Origin: a virus
Virus record (IMG/VR): IMGVR_UViG_3300048586_000188
Coordinates: 1-49,239 of that record
DNA length: 49,239 nucleotides
Reading direction: 5' to 3' (one strand)
In this document: piece after piece, positions 26,151-34,146 of the stretch
Numbering within the stretch: position 1 is the stretch's first letter
Layout: every line of letters starts with the position of its first letter
Notes under the pieces: model-generated
What the model was told of the DNA's origin: nothing
Database searches by the model: none
The model's input: only the letters and a program-made list of their open reading frames with translations
Program-made: the position numbers and the translations under genes

Positions 26151-28228
26151 CAGAAGCCGACCCTGCTATCGCCGCGAGCCGGCGAGGAGAACGTCTTGGC
26201 CGGTTTCGGCAGCGACGCCACGCGCGACCACGCGCAGACGAGATGGCGAGCGGCATTCATCAACGAACTCCTCTCGTCCTCGATCTTGCCCGTGTCGTCA
26301 CGTCGATAGCTGCCGTACTGGCTTTCGAAGCCCTGCATGCTCGCGAACACCTTCAGTCGTCCGGTGGCGAGCATCTGCCACATCTGCTGGATGCCGGCCT
26401 CGAGCGTGTCGTCGGTCGGGCTCAGCGAGAGGCCATGGCTGCGGTATGTGGAGATCACCCGCTCGCTGTCGGCCTTTCCGCTTCCACTGGTCGCGCCGAT
26501 CGCGCCGCGCATCCATGAGCCGCGAGCCTTGATGGCCTCGGAATGGACTGCCGGCATTTCATTGGCGCGCAGGTGCTCAGCGTAGAGGTAGATCGCCCCG
26601 TCAGACGGGTCTTTCGCACCCCAGACAGCAGCGGCGCTCCCCGCGTCGAATTCCACCCCGAACGCCTTCGGCCAGAAGGCCGGGATGGCAAACGGCTCGA
26701 CCGACATGGCCGCAAAGGGCACGGCGAAGACCGGCCTGCCCAGCGCGAGTTCGTTCAGCGCATCCGACAAAGCATCCACCTGGTCATCGAATTGGCCGTT
26801 CGGGAATGCGCAGACCTCGTCGAGGAACGCTTCGTTCCACGGCCCGCGCACAAGCTTGATGTTGCCGGCCTCAGCCTGCGCCGCCGCCGGCTTGGCCCGT
26901 ACCGACTTGTCGCCGGTCGGCCTCACCGTCGTGACCGAATACCCGGCCAGCAGCCTTGTCTTGGCCGCGGCATCCGCCTTGCCGGCCGAGCCGGGGTCTT
27001 CCGGCATCCTGATGCGCACGTTCGGCCCGTCCTGGCTGGCCGTCGCCTTCAGGTTCTTGTCCACATCGCCGGGCGACCAGCGGTCGCGCCTGACATCCTC
27101 GACGTAGAAGGTGCCGCCGAACTCGGCGAGCCTCAGCCCCACCGTCCAGTCCGGCTGCTTTCCGGTCTTCGGCGCCGTCGCCGCGAAATCCCACGCCCGG
27201 CACCGCGAAGCCCCGGCGGGAACCGCATCGACGATCTCGAAGTCGCCGCGCTGAAACAGGCCACCGGAGCGTGGCGCCGGCCGCTGCTGAAACTGGCCCG
27301 CCACCGCGTAGGAGCCCATCGGCACCTTGTCGCGCTCGACCACCTGCCGGGGGAAGCGCGCAGGGAACAAAAGTTCCCCTTCCTGTGTCCTCGGGTCTTC
27401 GAACCCGATAGACGTCCGGCACTTCCTGTCCGGCTCGAACTCCATCGGCAGCATCAGGTGCTCGTAGCCGAGCCCCAGCTTGATGATCTGCCCCGACACG
27501 TCGTCTTCGTGCAGGCGCTGCATGATCGCGATGATCGCCGATGCCTGCGGGTCATTGAGACGCGTCGGAACCGACTCGCGGAAGATGCGGATCGTGTTCA
27601 GGCGCTCAGCTTCACTCTCGGCCGTTTCCGTCGAGTGCGGATCGTCGATGATCACCCTGTCGCCGCGGCCGCCGGTCAGCGACGCGAACGGCTTGCCCTC
27701 CCTGAACCCCCGCTTCTCGTTCTCGAAGCTGATCTCGGCGGTACGCGGCAGCTTGATCGGCCAGAGCGCCTGATACCAGTCCGAACTGACCAGGTCGCGC
27801 ATGCGGCGACTGTCGCGCTTCACGTACCCCTCGGAATAGGAGGTCGTGAGGTATTGCAACTCGGGTCGGAACGTCCATTCCCACGCCGGCCAGAACACGG
27901 ACACCAGCAGCGACTTCATCGTGCCCGGTGGCACGTTGATCAGAAGCCGCGTGATCCGTCCGTCGGTGATGGCCTCCAGATGTTCGCAGATGGCGTCGAT
28001 GTGCCACCCGTGGACGTAGGGCGTGCTGGGGTGCAGGATCGGCCACGCCTCGCGGACGAACCCGGCGAGCGTCTGGCACCGCGCCCTGATCCTTTCTGCG
28101 TCGAGGGTAACGCGCTGCCGCTCAGCCTCGGCCTTCCGCCTCGCCTTCTCCGCTCTGATCAGGCGCATCATCGTCGCCGGGTCCGGCAAGCGGCCCGAAG
28201 ATGCTTTCGAGTTGGTCGAGTTGGTCAC
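26150..28228 (-). CDS. Terminase large subunit with an extra C-terminal nuclease-like domain
   Basis: The DNA-packaging motor ATPase and headful nuclease. The ATPase domain (about 55-300) has Walker A NVPPGTMKS (98-106) and Walker B VIIDD (192-196). An RNase H-like nuclease follows (about 340-495), with D347 in AWDFA and the acidic cluster DDQVDA at 481-486. Unusually, about 200 more residues follow. Residues 520-670 look like a second, different terminase nuclease (AAAVWGA, AIKARGSW, TGRLKVFA). In that copy the expected acidic pair near 652-656 reads SS (ERSSL), so it is probably inactive. At 692 residues it is far longer than usual. The start is GTG 28228; an internal ATG at 28171 is possible. 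Confidence 0.92.
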   Translation of the reverse strand: MTNSTNSKASSGRLPDPATMMRLIRAEKARRKAEAERQRVTLDAERIRARCQTLAGFVREAWPILHPSTPYVHGWHIDAICEHLEAITDGRITRLLINVPPGTMKSLLVSVFWPAWEWTFRPELQYLTTSYSEGYVKRDSRRMRDLVSSDWYQALWPIKLPRTAEISFENEKRGFREGKPFASLTGGRGDRVIIDDPHSTETAESEAERLNTIRIFRESVPTRLNDPQASAIIAIMQRLHEDDVSGQIIKLGLGYEHLMLPMEFEPDRKCRTSIGFEDPRTQEGELLFPARFPRQVVERDKVPMGSYAVAGQFQQRPAPRSGGLFQRGDFEIVDAVPAGASRCRAWDFAATAPKTGKQPDWTVGLRLAEFGGTFYVEDVRRDRWSPGDVDKNLKATASQDGPNVRIRMPEDPGSAGKADAAAKTRLLAGYSVTTVRPTGDKSVRAKPAAAQAEAGNIKLVRGPWNEAFLDEVCAFPNGQFDDQVDALSDALNELALGRPVFAVPFAAMSVEPFAIPAFWPKAFGVEFDAGSAAAVWGAKDPSDGAIYLYAEHLRANEMPAVHSEAIKARGSWMRGAIGATSGSGKADSERVISTYRSHGLSLSPTDDTLEAGIQQMWQMLATGRLKVFASMQGFESQYGSYRRDDTGKIEDERSSLMNAARHLVCAWSRVASLPKPAKTFSSPARGDSRVGF

Positions 28229-28505
28229 CGGAGAGCTTCGTCAGGTCTGCGAATGGGATCGGGCCACCGTTGGGCCCAGAATGCCGCGCCGATACCAGAC
28301 GTGGGTGCATGTAGGGCGCCGCGTCCTTTGCCACCGCTGCCGCCTTGTCGAGATCGTCAGCAGCCACGTGCTTCCGCATCGCCTTAAGCATGACCTCCAG
28401 CGGCGTCAGACCTTCGGCAGAAGCCTTATCCGCGATAGCGCGCGTCCGACGTGTCGCCGCACCCTTGGGGCGCCCTGCCCCTACCCTTTTGCCGCCGCGC
28501 GCCAC
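28122..28505 (-). CDS. Terminase small subunit
   Basis: The 127-residue protein starts at GTG 28505. It has the basic N-terminal GGKRVGAGRPKGAATRRTR pattern seen in many small terminases, followed by a helical body (LTPLEVMLKAMRKHVAADD) and an acidic tail. It recognises the packaging site and hands DNA to the large subunit. The 3' part overlaps the large subunit gene by 107 bases if that gene starts at GTG 28228. No Shine-Dalgarno sequence is obvious before the GTG. Confidence 0.82.
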   Translation of the reverse strand: MARGGKRVGAGRPKGAATRRTRAIADKASAEGLTPLEVMLKAMRKHVAADDLDKAAAVAKDAAPYMHPRLVSARHSGPNGGPIPFADLTKLSGDQLDQLESIFGPLAGPGDDDAPDQSGEGEAEGRG

Positions 28506-28542
28506 GATTGAATTTCTTTGATTGTTTTCAGCGAGAGCACGC

Positions 28543-29016
28543 TTACGCGAAGCCGAGCTTCAGCCTCAGACTGTCGGCGGCGTAGGTCGGCGTGCCGGAG
28601 CGCAGCACGGCGCCGATCCACAGGTCCGCGCTGCCTGCCGCTGTCTTCATGATCAGGTCGATCGCGCTCTTGGTGGCGATCTGACCGTTGATGAGATCGG
28701 TGTAGTCGGCCTGCAGGATGGAGACCTTACCGAGCACCTTCTGCGCGTCGGCATCCGACATGGTGACCGCGGCGTTGATGGTGCCAAGGGCGCCGTCGGA
28801 ATCCATGAAGATCAGATCGATGTCCTGCGCCTGGTCGGCCTGGTCGTGGAGGTTCACCGAGTAGAGCCGGCGGACATCGCCGGGGAAACGGAACGCGCCC
28901 GGCACCTTCTGGGGCACCACGAGCACGTCGTTGTCGGCATAGGCGCTGGTGTCCGTGACCAGAGTGACGTCGACCACGTCGAGATCACCCGACCGAGTGA
29001 TGATGGTGGAGCTCAT
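28543..29016 (-). CDS. Phage structural-type protein upstream of the terminase (157 aa)
   Basis: The protein is beta-rich with repeated Asp-containing turns (MSSTIITRSGDLDVVDVTLV) and ends SLRLKLGFA. ATG 29016 has AAGGAG seven bases upstream. It resembles phage head or tail proteins in composition, yet lies before the terminase genes, at the point where early genes give way to virion genes. I do not recognise a family. Confidence 0.7.
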   Translation of the reverse strand: MSSTIITRSGDLDVVDVTLVTDTSAYADNDVLVVPQKVPGAFRFPGDVRRLYSVNLHDQADQAQDIDLIFMDSDGALGTINAAVTMSDADAQKVLGKVSILQADYTDLINGQIATKSAIDLIMKTAAGSADLWIGAVLRSGTPTYAADSLRLKLGFA

Positions 29017-29140
29017 GCTCTACTCCTTGAAACATTCCGGCGCCGAATGGCAGCCGCCCCGCACGGGAGGTTCTTGGCCACGAGCGATCGGCATTGTCCG
29101 CATAGCCGGTATCAGCGGCGGAGTTAGCGGGGCGCAGTAT

Positions 29141-29377
29141 TCAGTTCAGGCTATCGGCCGGCACGTTGCCGAAGTCGGGTTCGTCGAGAACGTAGGGCGA
29201 GAAGATGGCCGCTCCATCGTCGCCGAAGCGGTCGCGCCACGCCATGGCCTTGTCGAAGGACCGGAAGATGCCGGTCTGCTGACGCTCGCCGTCAGCCCAG
29301 ACTTCCACGACGATGACGCCGCCGGGCGTGGAACAGTGAGAGGCGAAGAACGCCGCGACTTCGTCCTGCTCGCTCAC
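29141..29377 (-). CDS. Hypothetical protein (78 aa), end of the replication operon
   Basis: The GTG start at 29377 overlaps the TGA of the previous gene (GTGA). The protein is small and of mixed alpha/beta type, with VIVVEVWADGERQQTGIFRS and a DEPDF segment. I do not recognise a family. It is the last gene of the tightly overlapped early series; a 124-base gap without a gene follows before the next gene. Confidence 0.62.
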   Translation of the reverse strand: MSEQDEVAAFFASHCSTPGGVIVVEVWADGERQQTGIFRSFDKAMAWRDRFGDDGAAIFSPYVLDEPDFGNVPADSLN

Positions 29378-30081
29378 GCCGCCACCTTCTGCCGCTTGGC
29401 GGCCTCTCGCGCACGGCGCTTGGCGGCCCGCCATTCCTGCAGCGTCATGCCTGTCCGGTTGAAGCTCGGATCGTCGCGCCAGGTGAACATCGGGCGGTCG
29501 GTGTAGACCGCATATGGCTTCGCGACGATGGCGAATTGATGCCCCGAAACAGGGGTATCAGGCAACAGGGCTACATCGCTGTTTCGGCTATGCAAATCCG
29601 ATCCGCGAACGGAATTTCCGATAATGCGGTCGATGGCGCGGTTTTTCCGGCGGTGGCCAGTGATCTCGGCGACGTGCTCCACGTCCCGGCACCAGCGCGC
29701 GAAGGTGAGGCGATCATGGGTGCGGGGATGGCGGAGCGTGCCGGCCTGCGACGACGCCCATGCCCAAAGTGCGCGGCGCTGGCCCGGGTCCGTCACCAGG
29801 TTGCCGACAATGGCGAGGCACTGCTCCCATTGTGTCACGCGCTCAGGATCGGGACGGCGCGCCCATTCCTCGAGCCAGCCGATGCGCCAGTCGGCGAGAG
29901 GATCGTCGCCGTCGATCAGTTGGTCGCCAACCTCTGCACGCCTGCCGCCGATATCCATGCGGTCGTGCACCCACGGCAGGGTATAGCGGCCGTAGTCGGC
30001 GCGCATGCCTTTCACCGGCGGCAGCTTGGCCTCGGTTTCCGCGGCGCGGATGAAGATTTCCTCGATCTGATCTCGGTTCAT
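29374..30081 (-). CDS. DUF6362-like phage protein (235 aa)
   Basis: The 235-residue protein carries VHDRMDIGGRR near the start, a central WEQCLAIVGNLVTDPGQRRA stretch, and LTFARWCRDVEHVAEITGHR followed by RRKNRAIDRIIGN. I recall this arrangement as DUF6362, found in alphaproteobacterial phages near the terminase; no function is established. The basic helical stretch in the middle and basic C-terminus would suit DNA binding, possibly as a late-gene regulator because of its position at the early/late boundary. That is conjecture. Confidence 0.68.
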   Translation of the reverse strand: MNRDQIEEIFIRAAETEAKLPPVKGMRADYGRYTLPWVHDRMDIGGRRAEVGDQLIDGDDPLADWRIGWLEEWARRPDPERVTQWEQCLAIVGNLVTDPGQRRALWAWASSQAGTLRHPRTHDRLTFARWCRDVEHVAEITGHRRKNRAIDRIIGNSVRGSDLHSRNSDVALLPDTPVSGHQFAIVAKPYAVYTDRPMFTWRDDPSFNRTGMTLQEWRAAKRRAREAAKRQKVAA

Positions 30082-30524
30082 CGGCTCACCATCCTGTCGT
30101 CAAAGAAGTCCGGTTGCGTCGACCGCGGCCCGAATGCTCGCCACACCCGCTCATATATGAGGCCGGCGAGCGCATGGCGAAGCGGGACCACGCCACGAAG
30201 ATCGCGCGCCACCACCTGCAGGTCACCCACCGGGCAGGCATCGAACACAGCGAACCACTTCGACGGATCGGCCTCATAGTCCTCACGCCGCGCCAGCAGC
30301 AGATCGAGCGTCGCGCCGATGGCGTCCGATTCCAGCGAGGCCTTGTTGTTCGTCGTCTCGACCAGCGAGCGCATTACGATCCGCGCGACATCCATTCCGT
30401 GCCGGTCGATCATCTTGCCGATGTTGCCGACGGCGCGCGTCTCCCCGAGCTTGGGATAGACGTTCTTCGGCACCAGACGGATGCTGAATTCGTCTAGCAG
30501 TGAGGTGACGCGCGGGTCGGTCAC
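30078..30524 (-). CDS. Hypothetical phage protein (148 aa)
   Basis: A soluble helical protein whose ATG overlaps the stop of the gene before it and whose stop overlaps the gene after it. The pattern VGNIGKMIDRHGMDVARIVM and LETTNNKASLES-type helices give no clear family. The neighbouring genes are small regulators and replication proteins. It is probably an early protein. Confidence 0.65.
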   Translation of the reverse strand: MTDPRVTSLLDEFSIRLVPKNVYPKLGETRAVGNIGKMIDRHGMDVARIVMRSLVETTNNKASLESDAIGATLDLLLARREDYEADPSKWFAVFDACPVGDLQVVARDLRGVVPLRHALAGLIYERVWRAFGPRSTQPDFFDDRMVSR

Positions 30525-30712
30525 TGAGCGGTCCTCGCTCTTTCGAGGCGGTATATCGCCAGCCTCAGCTCATCCGACGCGCGCACGGTTTCGGTCGAGG
30601 TAAGCCCGCCGTTCCCGCCGCGCCCGTTGATGCCATTGACGTCGAATCCGACAGCATTGATCAGCTTTCGCGCCGCAGCGATCACATCTGCGACCTCATC
30701 AGGTTCGGTCAC
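30521..30712 (-). CDS. Small hypothetical phage protein (63 aa)
   Basis: The GTG at 30712 overlaps the TGA of the XRE-type gene (GTGA). The product has a helix (ADVIAAARKLINAVGF), a Gly/Asn-rich loop (NGINGRGGNGGLTSTETV) and a second helix with Arg. It has no signal or membrane segment. I do not recognise a family; the overlaps at both ends are the main support. Confidence 0.6.
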   Translation of the reverse strand: MTEPDEVADVIAAARKLINAVGFDVNGINGRGGNGGLTSTETVRASDELRLAIYRLERARTAQ

Positions 30713-30987
30713 TCTCGCGCCCTCGCCTGTTCCTGTTCGATCCTGAGCTTGCATCCAAATGCCTGTAGAGCGGCCTCGAAATCGGCCACGGACGGCGAGG
30801 ACGTGCCATGCCGCCAGCGTGTCAGGGTATGAGCACTGACGCCGATCTGAGCGCCGATGGAGTCGAGCGCGCGGCCGCTGCGGTCCACGGCCTCGAAGAA
30901 CGCACGCATCACGGCGAGCGCGGTGCGGGGCTTCTTGCGGGTGGCCATGTTGGCGCGGCCGCGCTGGCGGGAGGGCTTGCGGATCAT
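30709..30987 (-). CDS. XRE-type helix-turn-helix protein (92 aa)
   Basis: After a basic N-terminus rich in Arg and Lys comes a helix-turn-helix (about 40-80): SIGAQIGVSAHTLTRWRHGT carries the usual turn and recognition helix. It ends with a small beta segment (ALQAFGCKLRIE), as in antitoxin-like XRE proteins. It may regulate early transcription from a site elsewhere. ATG 30987 overlaps the stop of the preceding gene; a longer upstream frame is not supported. Confidence 0.72.
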   Translation of the reverse strand: MIRKPSRQRGRANMATRKKPRTALAVMRAFFEAVDRSGRALDSIGAQIGVSAHTLTRWRHGTSSPSVADFEAALQAFGCKLRIEQEQARARE

Positions 30988-31202
30988 CGCGCCCTCCTGA
31001 TGCTGTTGCCGCTGGTGACGATCCGAGCGCCGTCGGCGAACTCCAGCATGATCGAGTTGCGGACGCTGAGGGAGCCGAGCCGGCCGAATGCCATGCGGGG
31101 AACCATCGGAGCGCGCGGCGGATTGGAACGTGCCACGACGCGGCACGGCTCGCCCTTGCGGCCCGGTGGCTGGTTCCAGCGGAAGAGGTAGGGGAAGGTC
31201 AT
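30984..31202 (-). CDS. Small hypothetical phage protein (72 aa)
   Basis: ATG 31202 overlaps the stop of the gene before it and the TGA overlaps the next ATG. The protein is basic (PPGRKGEPCRVVARSNPPRA) with a beta-rich second half (RNSIMLEFADGARIVTSGNS). I do not recognise a family. Basic character and place among replication genes would fit nucleic acid binding, but there is no motif to prove it. Confidence 0.62.
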   Translation of the reverse strand: MTFPYLFRWNQPPGRKGEPCRVVARSNPPRAPMVPRMAFGRLGSLSVRNSIMLEFADGARIVTSGNSIRRAR

Positions 31203-31501
31203 CGCGCGACCTCGTCGAAGTTGACAATGGCCTCGATCTCGCCGTTCACCACGACGAACGCCATGTTGCCGGGCACGATGCAGTCCTCGACTACCGGCAC
31301 TCCTGCGAACGTCGAAGGCGAAGGCTTGTCGGTCCTGCGCAACGCGCCGAGCTCGCGTTCTGCCCATATGGCGAATTTGGTGATGGAGCCGACCTTGATC
31401 TCGACTTTGTCGGCGCGGCCAACGGCGTGAATGCACCCGACGAGATCGATGACGCCAAGGTTCTCACTGGCGATCGGCGGCAAGTTGCTGGTGGTGATCA
31501 T
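31199..31501 (-). CDS. Hypothetical phage protein (100 aa)
   Basis: A small, mainly beta protein (VGRADKVEIKVGSITKFAIW; later PGNMAFVVVNGEIEAIVNFD) with a possible SH3-like or barrel fold. It is joined to both neighbours by 4-base overlaps. No family is recognised, and there is no membrane segment or catalytic motif. Confidence 0.62.
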   Translation of the reverse strand: MITTSNLPPIASENLGVIDLVGCIHAVGRADKVEIKVGSITKFAIWAERELGALRRTDKPSPSTFAGVPVVEDCIVPGNMAFVVVNGEIEAIVNFDEVAR

Positions 31502-31875
31502 GCGCTCCGCCTCCTCTTCATCTCGACCGCCACAGTCCTTCCGCCTCGCAGATAGACCGTCGACGGGACATCGCCCCCGAAGACACGCTTGCGCTCTTCC
31601 TCGACCTCGCCGTCGCGCCTTGCCAGGAAGTCGCGGGCCTCTTCCGACAGCGCATCGTTCGCCGGCTCCATCGTTTCGGAGCGGAGCTTGGGGTTCAGGA
31701 TCTGCTGGACGTAGGACCGCGCCACAGCGATCGCGGCCTCCTTCGTCGGGAAGTAGCGCGGGCCTCCCTTGAAGGGCACCATGCGTTCATCGCCGACAAA
31801 GAGCATGTAGCTCGGCCGCCAGCCGCTCGCCGTAGGCACCGCCTTGTAGTCCGGCAGGAAGGCGCGCGGGGTCAT
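31498..31875 (-). CDS. Hypothetical phage protein (125 aa)
   Basis: The N-terminal half is a small mixed domain with a YFPTKEAAIAVARSYVQQIL helix, the C-terminal half a charged helix (EEARDFLARRDGEVEEERKR) and a basic end. The N-terminal pattern recalls small domains that pair a strand with a helix in phage proteins, but I cannot name a family. Overlapping starts and stops tie it to its neighbours in the operon. Confidence 0.62.
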   Translation of the reverse strand: MTPRAFLPDYKAVPTASGWRPSYMLFVGDERMVPFKGGPRYFPTKEAAIAVARSYVQQILNPKLRSETMEPANDALSEEARDFLARRDGEVEEERKRVFGGDVPSTVYLRGGRTVAVEMKRRRSA

Positions 31876-32378
31876 CGCAGAGGCCTCACATAGCGACCCA
31901 TCGCCTTGCGCTTCGCCGGATAGACATCGCGCCCGTGAAGCACGGACGTATGGTCCTTGCCCATGAGCCTGCCGATCTCTGGCAGCGAAAGGCCCGTCAT
32001 CCGAACCGCCCAGTACATGACGGCCTGTCGCGCGAACGCGATCTCCTTCGTGCGACGGTTGGACCGGATTTCAAGCCGCGAGACGCGCAGAGCCTGGCAT
32101 ATGCGTCGCTCTATGGTTGCGAAGCTGTGAGAGCCGTGGCCGCCGAAGTGCTTGCGCCGATACTCGATGGCCGCCTGCCGGGCACGCTCCATCATTTCCT
32201 CGGCGGCGCTTCGCAACTCGCGAACGCGCGCCGCCTCCCGCGCCCTCGCCTCCCGATCCGGCGTCAGATTGATCCGCCGCTTCTTCGGCATCGACGGCTT
32301 TCGGCTCAGGTCGATCGGCCTGTCCTCGACGAACTGCTTCGCCCCTCGGTTGGTGTGGATGGTGGACGCGACGAACAT
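31872..32378 (-). CDS. DnaA domain IV-like protein (origin-binding helix-turn-helix)
   Basis: The 168-residue protein has a long charged helical N-terminus (40-78) and a C-terminal DnaA domain IV (about 88-155). The signature is clear: basic helix SNRRTKEIAFARQAVMYWA, then TGLSLPEIGRLMGKDHTSV with the DHTSV-LH motif that reads the DnaA box. The AAA+ ATPase part of DnaA is absent. The ATG shares a base with the stop of the dnaB gene. I infer an initiator that binds phage (or host) DnaA boxes and recruits the neighbouring helicase. A regulator of host DnaA or of transcription is the alternative. Confidence 0.85.
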   Translation of the reverse strand: MFVASTIHTNRGAKQFVEDRPIDLSRKPSMPKKRRINLTPDREARAREAARVRELRSAAEEMMERARQAAIEYRRKHFGGHGSHSFATIERRICQALRVSRLEIRSNRRTKEIAFARQAVMYWAVRMTGLSLPEIGRLMGKDHTSVLHGRDVYPAKRKAMGRYVRPLR

Positions 32379-33835
32379 CAGAGCAATTCCTGCTGGTCAG
32401 TGGATGGGCGGTTCGACCGATACCGGGTCAGCCTGGCCTCGAAATTCAGGTCGGTGCGGATGTGGGGAGAGCCGAATCTACATTTGATCGCCCCGAGCTC
32501 GGCGATGTCCTCGCCGTTCTCACGGACGGCCGATGGGAACACCTTCGCGATCTTCTTCCAGTCGGACTCGGAAGCAGCCACGGCCTTCCGTTCCTCGAAG
32601 AACTTCAGGTAGCGGTAGAGGTAGAAGATGGCGTCGTAGGCCTGCTTGGCTGGATCCCCGCCGTATAGGTCAGCACTGATCGGCCGCGGGTTGTCGCGCT
32701 TCATGCCGTAGCTGTTGCGCTGGTTCAGGATGAGCCACGCCGCTTCCGTGGTCTCGGCGCCGGCCTTGAACACCTGGTTGATGCCCTTGGCCTTCGTGCC
32801 TTCGTCGGCGCGCTTATCATCGGGCGTGACCGACCCGATGTGATCGACGACGACCAGCGGCACCTTCCCGTTGCCGAACCGCTTCACGAATGTCCGGGCG
32901 AAGCCGAGAAGCTGCGGCGCACCCTGGTTCGTGCACTTCACGATTTCGAGCGGCTGCGCGTCGATCCACTGGCCGAAGCTGACGCAGGTCTCCCATTCCT
33001 TTTCCGAGAGCAGGCGGGGATCGCGCTGGCGCCGCGCCTCGATCCCGAACCGCTGCGCGACCATCTGCCGGACGATCTGGTCCGATGACTGGTCGTAGGA
33101 GAGGAACAGCACCGGGTGGCCGCACTCCAAGGCGTGCGCGATGATCTGCACGGTGAGAGCTGTTTTGCCCTCCCCGGAGCTCGACAGCAGACCGTAGAGG
33201 TTGCCCTGCTCGAAACCGGGCTCCGAGATGACCTCTGCGATCTCGGGCAGGCAGATGGGCACACCGGGGTTCGTGCCGCGCTGGTTCGCCTCGGTCATGT
33301 GGTCGAGGTAGCGCCTGCCGATGCCCTTGCGATTTTCGCTGCGTGCGCCCATCGCGTCGAGTTCGATGATGCTCTCGGCGATCGGCTGAAGTTGCGCGAT
33401 GGGGTCCAGACCCGGGTCAAGTGTAAGGAGCTTGTCGACGGTGGTTTCGGCGAGCGACAGCGCCTGCCGCGCGCGCCATGCATCAAATATCGCCACCGCC
33501 ATCCCGCGGGCCATCGGCGGTGCAGCCGCTTCCGCAGCGAGCCTCGCGAGATATTGGATCACCGTCGCCGGTTCACCGTCGAGCTTCAGGCCGTCGATCT
33601 TCTCCGGCAGATAGCCCTTTATCGTGATCGGCGTGACCGCCTTCCCGGCCGACAGCATCTTCGCAACCTGCTCGAATACGCGGCGGTGCAAGGGCTCGTG
33701 GAAGTGGTCTGCTTCGACGACCTTGGCCACCGAGTCGAAGGTAGCGTTATGGTTCAAGATCGCGCCGAGCAACGCCTGTTCGGCTTCGATGTTCGCTGGC
33801 ACCTGACGATGGAGAGCGGAGTCGTGCGCGTTCAT
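32378..33835 (-). CDS. dnaB: Replicative DNA helicase, DnaB family
   Basis: The 485-residue protein has a DnaB N-terminal domain (about 10-115, PANIEAEQALLGAILNHNAT) and a RecA-type C-terminal motor. Walker A lies at 218-225 (SSSGEGKT, lysine 224) and Walker B near 327-333 (VVVDHIG). The sensor region LNQRNSYGMKRDNPRPISAD is present. It would unwind phage DNA as a hexameric ring. It is coupled to the DnaA-like gene after it, so helicase and probable loader or initiator are made together. No primase or polymerase gene is visible in the window, so those would be the host's. Confidence 0.92.
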   Translation of the reverse strand: MNAHDSALHRQVPANIEAEQALLGAILNHNATFDSVAKVVEADHFHEPLHRRVFEQVAKMLSAGKAVTPITIKGYLPEKIDGLKLDGEPATVIQYLARLAAEAAAPPMARGMAVAIFDAWRARQALSLAETTVDKLLTLDPGLDPIAQLQPIAESIIELDAMGARSENRKGIGRRYLDHMTEANQRGTNPGVPICLPEIAEVISEPGFEQGNLYGLLSSSGEGKTALTVQIIAHALECGHPVLFLSYDQSSDQIVRQMVAQRFGIEARRQRDPRLLSEKEWETCVSFGQWIDAQPLEIVKCTNQGAPQLLGFARTFVKRFGNGKVPLVVVDHIGSVTPDDKRADEGTKAKGINQVFKAGAETTEAAWLILNQRNSYGMKRDNPRPISADLYGGDPAKQAYDAIFYLYRYLKFFEERKAVAASESDWKKIAKVFPSAVRENGEDIAELGAIKCRFGSPHIRTDLNFEARLTRYRSNRPSTDQQELL

Positions 33836-34146
33836 TCGGCTTTGGCCTCATGTGCCGCGAGAGCACGATCAGCGTCCGCTAGCGCGTTGCGGACCATTGT
33901 GGCGGCTTCTTCCCAGACCTCGCGACGATCGTCGTCGGCGGATTTCTCTTGCTCGGTGCGGAACACGCGCATCGGCTTCCACGCCAGTTCCTCCGCCTTC
34001 AGAATGGCCGCGCACGCCGATCCGAGGTGCGCGATAACATCTGCGGCAAGATTGAATTCGTCGGCGTCGACATCCCGGCCAAGCTTCCGCGAGACGCGGG
34101 CGCAGCCACGGAACATCCCTTCGGCTTTGGTGACTGTCTCGTTCAT
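33832..34146 (-). CDS. Hypothetical phage protein before the helicase gene (104 aa)
   Basis: A soluble, helical, acidic protein (LNAADVIAHLGSACAAI-like pattern and EEAATMVRNALADADRAL). Its ATG overlaps the stop of the methyltransferase gene, and its TGA overlaps the dnaB start. No family is recognised. The composition resembles small helical accessory proteins of phage replication operons. Confidence 0.62.
   Translation of the reverse strand: MNETVTKAEGMFRGCARVSRKLGRDVDADEFNLAADVIAHLGSACAAILKAEELAWKPMRVFRTEQEKSADDDRREVWEEAATMVRNALADADRALAAHEAKAE

Noticed and set aside
18701-28228. Gene transfer agent instead of a phage
   Set aside because: A dedicated replication module, Cro/repressor pair, two methyltransferases and an attachment-type tRNA are present, and the capsid is N4-gp56-like with a P22-type portal, unlike the rhodobacteral GTA cluster.
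26543-28387. 614-codon plus-strand frame over the terminase gene
   Set aside because: Opposite strand of an unmistakable terminase large subunit; Arg/Pro-rich and without domain.
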